A stretch of 64,000 nucleotides of DNA from NCBI RefSeq assembly GCF_902686445.1, contig NC_062213.1, forward strand, positions 140,762,491 through 140,826,490, given 5' to 3'. Source of the stretch: Sciurus carolinensis. Its lineage: Eukaryota; Chordata; Mammalia; Rodentia; Sciuridae. The notes below the pieces were generated by a model. The model was given only the letters and a program-made list of their open reading frames with translations. It was not told the DNA's origin and made no database searches. A program made the translations under genes and the position numbers. Shown piece after piece: positions 48,148 through 58,785 of the stretch (the first letter of the stretch is position 1; each line of letters opens with the position of its first letter).

Positions 48148-48492
48148 ACCTAGTAAAAAAGAAAACTAGAAATACAGTCCAAACCGACTTCAAAAATACT
48201 TAATCCAAAACTCTGCTTGACAAATTTATTTGCTCAATAATTCTAAATATGCCTCTCAAACTGCCTTTCACTCAAGATTTTTTATCCACATAAAAAATGT
48301 TCCTCTCCTTTCTACCTAAAACATTCTGTAGAGACCATTTAAAAACCAACTGTGCCATGAAGTCAACCAGACTGTCTCGAAGTGGAAAAAACCTCTCCCT
48401 CCACAGACTCCTGTAGTCATTGTGTCATATCTTTGATAATCTCATAATGCCAATTCAATTGAACTTTGAAACTGTTCTTTAAATCTTTTCGT

Positions 48493-48692
48493 CAGCCAAG
48501 CACAGTGGTGCATGCCTGTTATCCCAGTTACTTTGGATGATGAGGTAGGAGAATTACAAGTTTGAGGCCAACCTCAGCAATGTGGCAAGACCCTGTCTCA
48601 AAGTAAAAAATAAAAAGGGCTTGGGGTGCAGCTCAGTGGTGAAGCACCCCTGGGTTCAGTGACCACTACTGCAATGAATAAATAAATAAATC
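48493..48692 (+). mobile_element. B1-dID SINE
   Basis: gccaagcacagtggtgcatg through agaccctgtctcaaagtaaa, then dID half gggcttggggtgcagctcag and an (AATA)n end. Confidence 0.9.
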
Positions 48693-49104
48693 TCTTTTGT
48701 CAACATTTTCGATTTTTATCTTTCTTCAAGGTGAGTCTCTTCAAACCAAGGTAAAAACTAAAAACAAATCCTGATACTGCAAGCAATGCAAGGATGAAGA
48801 GGATATGAAGATGAGGCAAGTATACAACTTTACAAACTACTTCAGCGCAATCAAGAAAGCAAGTGCTCCTACAGCCCTTGGCTTTTGTTCCTCACTTTAA
48901 TCTTGATTTTGATGAGTAGTGTAACATCCTGGGGATCAATATATTAACTGTTCAATAAACTGACTGGGAAATCATATAATTTTTAATGAATTCTCTTTTA
49001 TCTAACATATCTATATGTAGGAATGAGCATTCTTTATTTTATTTCCTGGGGTGGTAAAAATATTATGGCAATTTAGTTTTATGTTCTGGGACCAGAGAAG
49101 GCTT

Positions 49105-49285
49105 ACCAGACCTCTGTACCTTTTACTTTTGCCTGCAATCCTCTCTGCCACTCCTCCCTGAGCCAAAGTATTTCCTTTTCCAAAACTCAGTTTTGGCCCA
49201 CCACTTGACTGTTTCTAATCCGCTCCTTCATTTAATTGTCTACATACCTTTCATAATGCCTGACAAAAAGTTAGCATATCATAAA
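49105..49285 (+). mobile_element. probable L2 LINE 3' fragment
   Basis: L2-like order: cctgcaatcctctctgccac, then aagtatttccttttccaaaa, then ttaattgtctacataccttt and aatgcctgac. Confidence 0.45.
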
Positions 49286-49289
49286 CACC

Positions 49290-49395
49290 ATGGAGGGAAG
49301 GAGGGAGGAAAGAGACAGGGAGGTAGTGATGGGAAGGAACATGAGAAAGCATGGGAAGCTGCATAGGAATAGAGGTGAGGAAGAAGAAAGTCACT
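49290..49395 (+). repeat. purine-rich (GGAA/GGGA)n stretch
   Basis: About 100 nt of mostly G and A with GGAGG and GGAAGG units. Confidence 0.7.
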
Positions 49396-49917
49396 GGAAC
49401 TCAGGAACTCAAGTGTGAAACAAACATAATTTTTTAAACTAAAACAAATTTAAAGAGATGTCCTAGAAAAGAGATTTTCAAGATTTTTTTCTAAGCAGAA
49501 TTTTCCTTCAATTAAATAATTAAATATTGAAGAGTGTAAATTTGTAAGACTGAAAACAAATGAGCATTCTGTCAGGAAGTTTACTTTTTCATCATTGTTT
49601 GGCATAAAATACCTTATCATCTTCATCATTTACAGGAATCAAATAAACCCCTCAAGGGAGAATTTTAAAAACCACTCAGTCTTCTCTTTCTAAGCATGAG
49701 AAAGCAGAAAGGTTCACAATTACCGGGAAGAAAAATCTGCAACTCAGGCCCAAACTCTAGCAGAATAATCCCTTGATGAAACTTTTCTCTGAAATACTTA
49801 AAAATACTATAAAAACAATTTATAATTTAAGATAATTTAAAATTTTAAAGTCCTACAAAATGTAAAATTATAAAACTGCTTCTATTAAATAGACCTGATA
49901 AAATTCAATTTTAAATA

Positions 49918-50015
49918 AGAAGTACAACCACAAGAATGGGATGTTATACTCCAATGTATGTATGTGTCAAAATACACTCTACTGTCATATATATCTAAAA
50001 AGAACAAATGAAATC
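49918..50015 (+). mobile_element. LINE-1 3' end fragment
   Basis: gaagtacaaccacaagaatg, then gggatgttatactccaatgt, then ctactgtcatatatatctaa and aaagaacaaatgaaa match the sciurid L1 terminal pattern. Confidence 0.5.
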
Positions 50016-50132
50016 AGATATAAAAGAATATTCAGTTTAAAAAAAAGTACACTAAAAATCTAGGTTACTCTTTTTGAATACAGGGAAACATATGTAGAAA
50101 ATAGTTTTGTGTCCATTCTGAACAAAGAACAC

Positions 50133-50253
50133 AGGCTGGGGTTATGGCTCAGTGGTAGAGTGCTTGCCTAGCATGTGTGAGGCACTGGGTTTGATTCTCA
50201 GAACCACATATAAATAGATAAAAAATAAAGGTCCATCAATAACTTAAAAAAAC
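50133..50253 (+). mobile_element. ID SINE with degenerate long tail
   Basis: aggctggggttatggctcag, then cttgcctagcatgtgtgagg, then aaccacatataaatagataa and aaataaaggtcc. It is the third copy of the long-tailed type. Confidence 0.8.
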
Positions 50254-52055
50254 GAATAAGATAAAGCATTGATATTGTCTATAGTGCCTAAACACTATAG
50301 ATTATCTTTTCAATATTTATAATTTACAAAGTCTGTTAGAAAATCATGGCTACTTTCAAATCCTTACTTCCCATTGTTCCTTAGTCCAGCATTTGCAACC
50401 TAATTGACTTCAATATATAAGTCAAACAATGTTCACAATAAATCTAAGAAACTCATTTACAAGAATTTATCCTAATAATAAATATGGAATTTAACAAGTT
50501 TTAATAATTAGACTCTATAAATGGTGTAATATATTTGTCTGTCCTAATTTGGCAAAAGCGATTCTCACATAACACTCATCAAACTAAATACAAGAAATTG
50601 TTCTGGCATTTCACTAAATTAAAATCCTGAAACCCTACAGCTTCAATGTACAAATTTAGATTTTATTAATACTTTAAATCAAACCATAGTTATTATTCAG
50701 TTTCATATAATGCAATTTATAGTAGTCTGCTGTGAATGCAAGAACACAATGAGATTTTAATCAGATTTTAATATAAGACATTTTGGAATGCAGAAAACCA
50801 TACTTCCTCCAAAAAAATTATCATTTCACAATTAAAAGATAAAGATAATCCACCTGTGATATGTAATTAACCAATGAAGAAAGAAATTGTAGAAAAAGGG
50901 CTCCTTGCAAGCCAGAAAATATCTCTGATGCTAAAAATTTGTGCCACCTGTGTAAGTATATATAAAATATTAAATGCTATTGTCTCGCAGGTTGCTAAGT
51001 GACTAGATGTTTCAGATTGATAATAGTTCAGCCATACATTTGTTAATATTGTCAAAAGCTTTCTTTATATTAATTTATCTTATAAACATTAAAAATGTCA
51101 TTTTTAAGGATTGCTTTTATCTTTATAGTAAATAAATAAAATTCACACTGAAGTATCAACAAGAATATTCAGTTAACCTCTCTTTATCTCATTCTGATTA
51201 CCTTACGAACATCTATGTCTTCGGCATGACTGATCCTTTCAGAGAAAAAGGAGATAAGAAACTATCATACCAGGACACAGTTCTCACAAGATCCTCTGCT
51301 GACTTCCTTTTAAAGCTGTTAAAACGTGGGAGGATCCTAATGTTTAGGATGATCTGGGGGCAGGGACTTGAGAGCTGTGATTGTAGGTCAGGGAGAAGAA
51401 CTACAAAAAGAATCCTACTTGCATGCTTTCTGTATGGTAACTTCACAAAAGTGAGGAAAAATGAAGGAAAACTACTCATCTTTTTCATTTAGTTCTACAG
51501 GAGAAGTAAAAGCAAAAGGGAGTGATATTTTCAGATGAACAGGTGAATGCTTCCTATTTTCAACATCAGAACATCAATTTGATAAAGGCCATTCAGGTCA
51601 ATTACTGATTTATGATCTAAGGAAGGTAACCACAACAGAAAATCATAAAACAAACCAACCAAAAAGAAAAAAGAAAAAAAGAAAACCTTGAGCAGTATTG
51701 AGAAAAAGAAGAGAGAGAATCTCTCTAACAAAAACAAGGAAAGATCCAAAACATTGAAAAATGCATTCCAAAAGACACAGGTTACTTAAACCTGTGAACC
51801 AACGTTCACTAGATTTAACAATTTACCGAAAGTTTGCACATAGGAAGCTCTTCTTTGCACTGTAGCTGAATCATAGTGTATTGTAAGAATATTCCCATAT
51901 ATGACAAATTTGAATATAAATCAGTATTACCATGCTTTTATTATAATTTTTATCATTCTTGTATCCATGAGTAAAATCCGTAATTGGTTAGATTCTACTG
52001 TAATTTATTGTGATCTTCATATCAATGATAACCATTTATTCAAAGGTGTATTGAA
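50254..52055. other. unique intronic DNA
   Basis: No nameable repeat. At 51213-51492 both strands are open for about 90 codons, but neither product is recognised. Confidence 0.5.
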
Positions 52056-52140
52056 GGGATGGGGGTTTAGTTCAGCGGCACAGCTTGGCTTAGCAAATGG
52101 GAGGCCCTGGGTTCAAGCCCCACAACCAAAATCAAAAAAC
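52056..52140 (+). mobile_element. ID SINE, older of a tandem pair
   Basis: gatgggggtttagttcagcg, then gggaggccctgggttcaagc and cccacaacc. The sequence ggtgtattga just upstream recurs as agtgtattga after the second ID. Confidence 0.7.
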
Positions 52141-52151
52141 AGGAATCTATA

Positions 52152-52247
52152 GGCTGGGGTGTGGCTCAGTGGTAGAGGGCTTGACTAGCATGCAAGAAGC
52201 CTGGTTTCCATTCTCAGCACCCCCGCCTCCCCCCACCCCCCCAAAAA
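52152..52247 (+). mobile_element. ID SINE, second of a tandem pair
   Basis: aggctggggtgtggctcagt, then gcatgcaagaagcctggttt, then a C-rich end and A7. It appears to lie in the tail of the first ID. Confidence 0.8.
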
Positions 52248-53366
52248 AAGTGTATTGAGAGCCTGCTCTGAGTTAATCACTGATGGACAGGTGCTGATTG
52301 ATAGGTGCATTACGTTGCTTTAGGTTGTTCTTTAGGTTTGTCATCCATTCTTAACATGTTACTAAGGATCGGCTATAGAACTAAAACCTATTGCTGAGTA
52401 AAAGAAACTGAAATGCTGTTGTGTAAATATTTTTCCTTTTCCACAAAATGAGAACAGGAAAATTTCCTATGTAACCGTAAGATATATACCAGAAATTCAT
52501 GAAAAAAGAGAAAGTCTCAATAAAGATAAATTGCAGTGAATTTTTTTTAAAAAGTCAGATATTCCTAAACATCCTGAATAGAGGCAGACTGGTATCGAAA
52601 AAACTTAAATTAGTAGTTCACAGAAATCTTAAGAATGCTACTAATATGATCCTGGACAATTCAGAATATCAAGAGGTCTAATATGACAAAGGTATTCTTT
52701 AACACAATAAAGGTTTCTTTCTAACTAGATTATGACAGATGACTTTTAGTCTTGATTACCTAGTAAGAACCTCATATAAAATACAAATAAACCAAAAAAA
52801 CTTAGACCATACAGCCTGAAACCTAGTTGAGATGATTTTTTACTTTATACGAACATTTGAACAAATATCATTTAAATACATGCAAGTTCATAACTTAAAA
52901 AAAAATTTCTAGATACACCTATAAAGGAAGCAAAGCCGCATTTTTTCACAAGTATTCCATTAAAAATATACATATTAACATGGAATAATAGGTGGAGAAC
53001 TAGTGTTCTGTAGACGTAATGTATGCAGTTCAACGTATTATCAGGAAAAAAAAAAAAAAAAGTGCTCATTTCTTCTCCCTTACTCTCAAACAGGTTGTGG
53101 AGCAATGAATAATTTGACTTGGTTAGAACACTGGTTCTAGACTTCGATAATCAACTCCTGTTGTCTAATCCCGTTCTATCATACAAACTTCTTGCATTTG
53201 TCTGTTGTCATTGCCTCTCACCAGGCTGTTACCCACACCTTCTAATTCAGTTTTCATTTCTTCCAGTATTTTCTAAACTCTGGTTCATTGGTTATAACAC
53301 TTTTGGAGCCAGTAATTAAACTTACTACGTTTGAAAATATAAAGAATTTTTCATAGCCCACACAAT
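52248..53366. other. unique intronic DNA
   Basis: No gene or nameable repeat is seen. Confidence 0.5.
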
Positions 53367-53462
53367 TTTTTTTTTTTTTTTTGGGGGGATGCTGGGGATC
53401 GAACCCAGGGCCTTGTGCTTACAAGGCAAGCACTCTACCGACTGAGCTATCTCCCCAGCCCC
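53367..53462 (-). mobile_element. ID SINE, young
   Basis: Full-length reversed ID (gctggggatcgaacccaggg, ctctaccgactgagctatct, ccccagcccc). A 9-bp target-site duplication, ccacacaat, lies at 53358-53366 and 53464-53472. Confidence 0.93.
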
Positions 53463-53689
53463 TCCACACAATCTTAAGAGAACAGGCCCTTTATAAACAT
53501 GTCCCAAAAGTAACATTCCAATTTCATCTCCTTCCTCTTCTGATGCAGTTCATAGTATCCACACCGGTTCCTTCTAAGGCACCAGGTTTGGCCTGTTTTC
53601 CCATGGCTTTATCCCTTCACTTTTCTCCACCAAAAGCAGCCAACATTCTGCAGTCCTCCTCTCCCTTCTGATCCACTTAAAGATATCTA

Positions 53690-53905
53690 TTTTTTCATAT
53701 CATTCATTTTTAATTCATTCCACCTACCCTAAATTTCCGCAGCTTGTTCACTATGCTGAATTTTGTCATGTCATTAGTGTCTGTGCCTTATAATTATTTG
53801 TGCAAATGTCCTATTTGTCTCATGAACCTAGTGAGTACAATCTTTGTATGACAGTACCTTTCTCCATTCAGGACCTTAATAAATGGCTGTTCATCTAAAA
53901 TAAAC
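53690..53905 (+). mobile_element. probable L2 LINE 3' end
   Basis: cattcattccacctacccta then tgtctcatgaacctagtgag, tttctccattcaggacctta and ataaatggctg follow the L2 3' terminal order. Confidence 0.4.
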
Positions 53906-54572
53906 AGAATTAAAGCCCAGACATTAATGGTAAACTAGATAAAATGTACTTACTGGTAAATTATTCTTGGAAAAGATAAAATACAGTATTTAAAACTACA
54001 GTCTTTTTAAGACCAGTGCAAGTAAATGCATACTTTTGGTCTGATAATTTGGCAAACTCAATACCAGAAGTTCTGTCAAATTTTCAAAGCCACATGTGTT
54101 GCCACAATAACCTCTGTGGCATTGTAGGAAACCAAAAATAACATCTCGAAAGTAAAATCCAAAGCATTATAAATTTGTGGATTGTTAAACTAAATCCAAG
54201 CTCTTACCTTACTGTCAGAAATAGCAGCTATTAACTATAGAAGCATAACATACTTTAACAAATTATACCCACAAATAAAATACCAGATTTTTTTCAAAAT
54301 TTGGTATATTGTTATGTTGTGTGCTTAAGAGTACATAACAATGACTCGTACTAATATATATTATACATCAATAAAAAATGTTAAAGATAATTTCCATTTA
54401 ACTTCTATTTTAATAAGACTCTCAAAAAATAATTTTTTCATAAAACAAGAATTTCCTAATACTGTACATCTTAATATAGATTGTCAAAATTGGGAACAAG
54501 AAGTAGGATAATGGCAAAACTCAAATCATTCTAGCTTGGTAATAACTTGTGACCTTAACAAAACTACAAATT

Positions 54573-54777
54573 GGTCAGGCATGGTGACTCACGCCTATAA
54601 TCCCAGCAACTTGGGAGGTTGAAACAGGAAGATGACAAGTTCAAAGTCAGCCTTAGCAACTTAGTGAAGCACTAAGCAACTTAGCAAGACCCTGTGTCAA
54701 AATAAAGAGGGATGGGGATGTGGTTCAGTGATAAAGTACCCTGGGTTCAATTCCTGATGCAAAAAAAAAAAAAAAAA
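54573..54777 (+). mobile_element. B1-dID SINE
   Basis: ggtcaggcatggtgactcac through gcaagaccctgtgtcaaaat, then dID half gggatggggatgtggttcag, ending in a long A-rich tail with G interruptions. Confidence 0.9.
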
Positions 54778-55162
54778 GAAAAAAAGAAAAAGAAAACAAT
54801 AAATTGTACAACAGAAGAATAACAAGGCTGTCAAATATCAAGATTTATTCATTCAAGTTTACTATTATGATCTTTATTGAACCCTATAAATATCCCTATA
54901 AATGAAAAGATGATTTAAGAAGTTTTAGTCAGATTCATAGTCTTGAATGTAAATTAATTCCAAAGACTGAAACATCTGCCTTTCAGCTAAATATCTAACC
55001 AAAGACAAAGGTAAGCTTCTGATTGTACTTAAAATTAAGAACAATTTTAACATTTTTTAAATTTGTAATATCTACATGTATTAAACCAAAAGCTCTGTTG
55101 TTCTATTTATTATTTGTTATCTATTGTGCTGTCAAAGAATCAAACTAAAAATTCATATAAAG

Positions 55163-55257
55163 GGATTGGGGATATAGCTCAGTTGGTAGAGAGCCTGCCT
55201 GCAGGCACAAGGCCCTGGGTTAAATCCCCAGCACCACAAAAAAAAAAAAAAAAAAAA
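55163..55257 (+). mobile_element. ID SINE, young
   Basis: Near-consensus with a long A tail. Flanked by a 16-bp duplication, aaaaattcatataaag (55147-55162) and aaaaattcatacaaag (55258-55273), one mismatch. Confidence 0.93.
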
Positions 55258-55436
55258 AAAAATTCATACAAAGAAAACTCACAACTATAGATAGTTTCTG
55301 ACTTCCAATAAATTTATAAATCTTGGAAAGGAAAAAAAGAACAGAAGTCCTACCTTTAAAACTGTTTCCACACCAGAATGAAAAAGGATCTAAAAAAAAA
55401 AAAAAAATCTAACTTGGATTTTTGGCATTTAAATTT

Positions 55437-55542
55437 CTTTTTTTTTTTTTTTTGCTTCAACATATATGACGTTGGGATTGAACCCAGAGCCTTATGCATG
55501 CTACCTTACGCATGTCTACCACTGAGATACAACTCCAGCCCA
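55437..55542 (-). mobile_element. ID SINE, older
   Basis: Reversed ID: T-run, gttgggattgaacccagagc, cttatgcatgctaccttacg, ctaccactgagatacaactc and cagccc. Confidence 0.8.
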
Positions 55543-55680
55543 TACCCATATTTGACAGCATATTAAAACAGTGGAAAATACAGAAGCTTTCATAGGCACT
55601 CAGCATCAAAATGGCAATTTTTTAATAAACAAGAAATTGATATTTGAAGCAATAAACAGAGCTTTGAATTTTCAGAATGC

Positions 55681-55852
55681 ACCATGGCCAGTGATGCACA
55701 CCTGTAATACCAGTTACTCTGGAGTATGAACCAAGAGGATCACAGGTTTGAGGCCAGCTGACTAACAGAGCAAGAGTGTTCTCAGGATAAGGGCTGAGAC
55801 ATAGGTCAGCAGTAGAGCACTTGTCTAGCATGTGTGAGACCCTCAATGCTGC
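55681..55852 (+). mobile_element. B1-ID SINE with full ID half
   Basis: Diverged B1 (ccatggccagtgatgcacac, ggatcacaggtttgaggcca) joined to an undeleted ID half (gggctgagacataggtcagc, cacttgtctagcatgtgtga). Confidence 0.75.
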
Positions 55853-55870
55853 AAAGAAAAAGAAATTGCT

Positions 55871-55956
55871 AGGGCTGGGGATAGAGCTCAGTCGGTAGAG
55901 GGCTTGCCTTGCAAGCACAAGGCCCTGGGTTCGATCCCCAGCACCACAAAAAAAAA
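55871..55956 (+). mobile_element. ID SINE, young, inserted in the B1-ID tail
   Basis: Near-consensus ID. A perfect 18-bp target-site duplication, aaagaaaaagaaattgct, lies at 55853-55870 and 55957-55974. Confidence 0.95.
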
Positions 55957-56624
55957 AAAGAAAAAGAAATTGCTGAATGGCATAGTTGCTCTATCATCCA
56001 AAAGTGAACCTTTATACAGAGTATTAATGAGAATTTTAACTATTTGCCAAAATTATGTGCTGTTTTATAGGGTTCCTCCTCACATTTTTTGTTTGACTTT
56101 CCAGCTAATTTAATTATTGATACAACCCTACCTAAAAGCCTATCCTTCCTTACCCAGGGCTGATATACTTTTTAATCTTCCATAATTTATTTTATGCAAT
56201 AAACTGATGACCAAAAAAATAGCAAAATTACAAAAATACCTGTCATCTATTCTAATAGAAAAGTAGAAAAAGAGAAAAAAATCAAGAAACACAAACAATA
56301 TAATAATTTATAAATTTATATAAAAGACAGAGCCTAATTTTCAGTCAAAAATGAGAGAGAAACAATGCCAAATCCTGGCAAAAAACTGTCATACATTTGA
56401 CTTATCTTACATTGGGATGAAAGAAATCTAAATGAAATCAAGTAGGATGGCAGACTAATCAAAGACATTAATAGTACTAGGTAGTACCCCAAACAAATCC
56501 TGTTTCTATAAAACCTAACTTTCCCCCCTTTTAAAAATTATTCTGTTAATATATTTAAGATGGCAGTGTATATACATTCTTTAATGTCTTTTAAGGTGTT
56601 TAATTAAAACATTTTTGTGTGTTG

Positions 56625-56680
56625 TTTTTGCAGTGCTGGGGATGGAACCCAGGTCTTGTACACACTAACCAAGTAAAATT
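56625..56680 (-). mobile_element. ID SINE, partial
   Basis: gcagtgctggggatggaacc then caggtcttgtacacactaac. The distal half is missing. Confidence 0.6.
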
Positions 56681-56911
56681 CGATCTTCCTTTTCAGAAAA
56701 AATACATAGAATAAAGTTTTATTTTGTGGGTTAAAGTAAGCAAATATACAAAGATCACTCTTACGTTGTAATAAATGACCATCAGAATAAATAATTAAAG
56801 GAATATTTATGAGTTGAGTAATGCCAAAAATTTAAATAAGTGTATGACATGAAACACTGTAAAGAACACCTCCACATAATAACTACACATTAAATTTAAA
56901 AACCCATACAT

Positions 56912-57014
56912 TGGGGCTGGGGAGATAGCTCAGTCAGTAGAGTGCTTGCCTTGCAAGCACAAGGCCCTGGGTTCAATCTCCAGCACCGCAAAAAAAAAAA
57001 AAAAAAAAAAAAAA
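56912..57014 (+). mobile_element. ID SINE, young
   Basis: Near-consensus ID with an A23 tail. Flanks aaacccatacatt and aaacactatacatt are a probable duplication with indels. Confidence 0.9.
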
Positions 57015-57207
57015 CACTATACATTGATGCTAATCACTACCTTTCTGCCTTGGCTCCTTTTTAGTTAAACAGCAGAGCTTATTTAGGAAGTCAAATGAAA
57101 AAGACTTTTAAAGAAGAAGAACAAAACCCTCAGTCATTGAATTCAACATGAAAAATAAAATTATTAAAACAACATCTGAAAAAAAATATTCTATAAGAGG
57201 ACATACT

Positions 57208-57410
57208 AGCCTGGCACAGTGGTGCACACCCATAATCCCAGTTCTTCAAGAAGTTAAAGCAGGAGATCTCCAGTTGGAGGACAGACTGAGGAACTTAGCT
57301 AGACGGAGTCTCAAAATAAAATTAAAAAGTCAGGATGCAGTTCAGTGGTAGAGTGCTTGCCTAACAGATGCGAGGAACTGTGTTCGATCCACAGTACTAG
57401 AGGGAAGAAA
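57208..57410 (+). mobile_element. B1-ID SINE with full ID half
   Basis: agcctggcacagtggtgcac through gacggagtctcaaaataaaa, then ID half with the intact gagtgcttgcctaacagatg block. Confidence 0.85.
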
Positions 57411-57471
57411 AGAGGACATATTAGAAGTCTTAAAGAAAAATATGCAATATTGAAAAGGTAGTGGATTAGTT

Positions 57472-57655
57472 GGTTTTTTCATGGCACTGGGGATTTGAAC
57501 CCAGGGGCACTCTACCTCTGAGCTACATCTACGACCCTTTTTTATTTTTATATTATGAGATAGTCTTGCTAAATTGTTGGGGCTTGAATCTGGGATCCTC
57601 CTGTTTCAGCCTCCCGAGAACCTGGGATTACAGCATGTGCCACCACACCCATCTT
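57472..57655 (-). mobile_element. B1-dID SINE
   Basis: Reversed: ggcactggggatttgaaccc, then atgagatagtcttgctaaat, then cagcctcccgagaacctggg and ccaccacaccc. It lies about 60 nt from an oppositely oriented copy. Confidence 0.9.
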
Positions 57656-58592
57656 GAAACAGTACCTTAAGAATAGTGCAAAAAATGTCTAATAATATCA
57701 ATTTTATAATTATATAGGAGTTTATGATGATTTTTTTCTTCATAAACAGGCAAAATCAATTTTAACAAAGTAAGCTAACAAATCAAAGCTACATTTTCAT
57801 TTATTTTCAATTAAAAGTTAACATTGTGGTGATTTAATTGCAACCTTCCTGATATGCTCCTCTGGATTTTCATAGAATTAACAAGCAATAAAGAGAATGA
57901 GGTCATTAGTGTATGTAATCTACAAGATTCTTAATATTCTTAAAATACTTAAGCAATAGCTTTACTGCATGCTATTCGTTTTAGTATTGTTTTAAAGTGC
58001 TCTAATACTTATTCTCTAATTTTTTAAGGAATACTCAAACTATTAAAAATCCCAAATGTTTTAGAAAAATGCAACCTTAGAAAAAGAAAATTCTAAGATT
58101 CTTAAACTTTGTTCAATACTAATTGAATAATACATGGGTTTTTTCAATGTATTCTCATTTAAACAAGTCAGTTACAATTTCCAGGCTGAAATTTCAGGAG
58201 GATTTATATACTTCTTATTAGTAACACAGTAAACAAAACTAGTAAGAAATAAAGCATATGGAAGGTACATGACCACATCATTAAAATAAGCAAAGCATGT
58301 AAGTTCACTAACAATGGGTCACCTTATCTCTGAGTTTTACGCCACCATAATTCTATAAAATGTAAGCATCAATCAACCTTAAATTCCTACAGAGATTATA
58401 ATAATAGAGAAGTGCTCTGAGAATATATTCTTAAATTAATGTGTTGCAGTTGTTATCCAAATCTCACCTAATACAAACAAAGATTTTTCTTGAAATGCAA
58501 TTCAAATAGTTTCCAAGACACAGGTGTTTTATTCTTACACTAGTCACAGCTATTGTAGGTCAGTAACTACTACTAAGAGACAGCAAAGCATT

Positions 58593-58595
<3 letters not shown>
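57656..58595. other. unique intronic DNA
   Basis: No gene or nameable repeat is seen. Confidence 0.5.
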
Positions 58596-58632
<37 letters not shown>

Positions 58633-58707
58633 GGTGCTGGGGATCGAACCCAGGGCCTTGTGCTTGCAAGGCAGGCACTCTACCAACTGAACTATCTTCC
58701 CAGCCCT
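58596..58707 (-). mobile_element. ID SINE, young
   Basis: Reversed near-consensus ID with a tail of about 35 T. Perfect 16-bp target-site duplication acagcaaagcatttct at 58580-58595 and 58708-58723. Confidence 0.95.
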
Positions 58708-58768
58708 ACAGCAAAGCATTTCTGATGGTGCTCTAACAAGTGCTGAACGGGCTAGGTTAAGTCTTTTC

Positions 58769-58785
58769 CCTGGTTCTGAACCAGG
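58769..58785. repeat. perfect 8-bp inverted repeat, 1-nt centre
   Basis: CCTGGTTC, T, GAACCAGG. Confidence 0.85.

Larger units (their letters stand above)
46032..48490. other. unique intronic DNA with simple repeats
   Basis: Contains a (TA)n tract at 46850-46874 and a G15 run at 48133-48147, listed separately. A weakly L2-like pyrimidine-rich stretch lies at 47760-47960. No gene. Confidence 0.45.

Noticed and set aside
51213..51492. Open frames of about 90 codons on both strands
   Set aside because: Neither translation is recognised; opposite overlapping frames suggest composition rather than coding.
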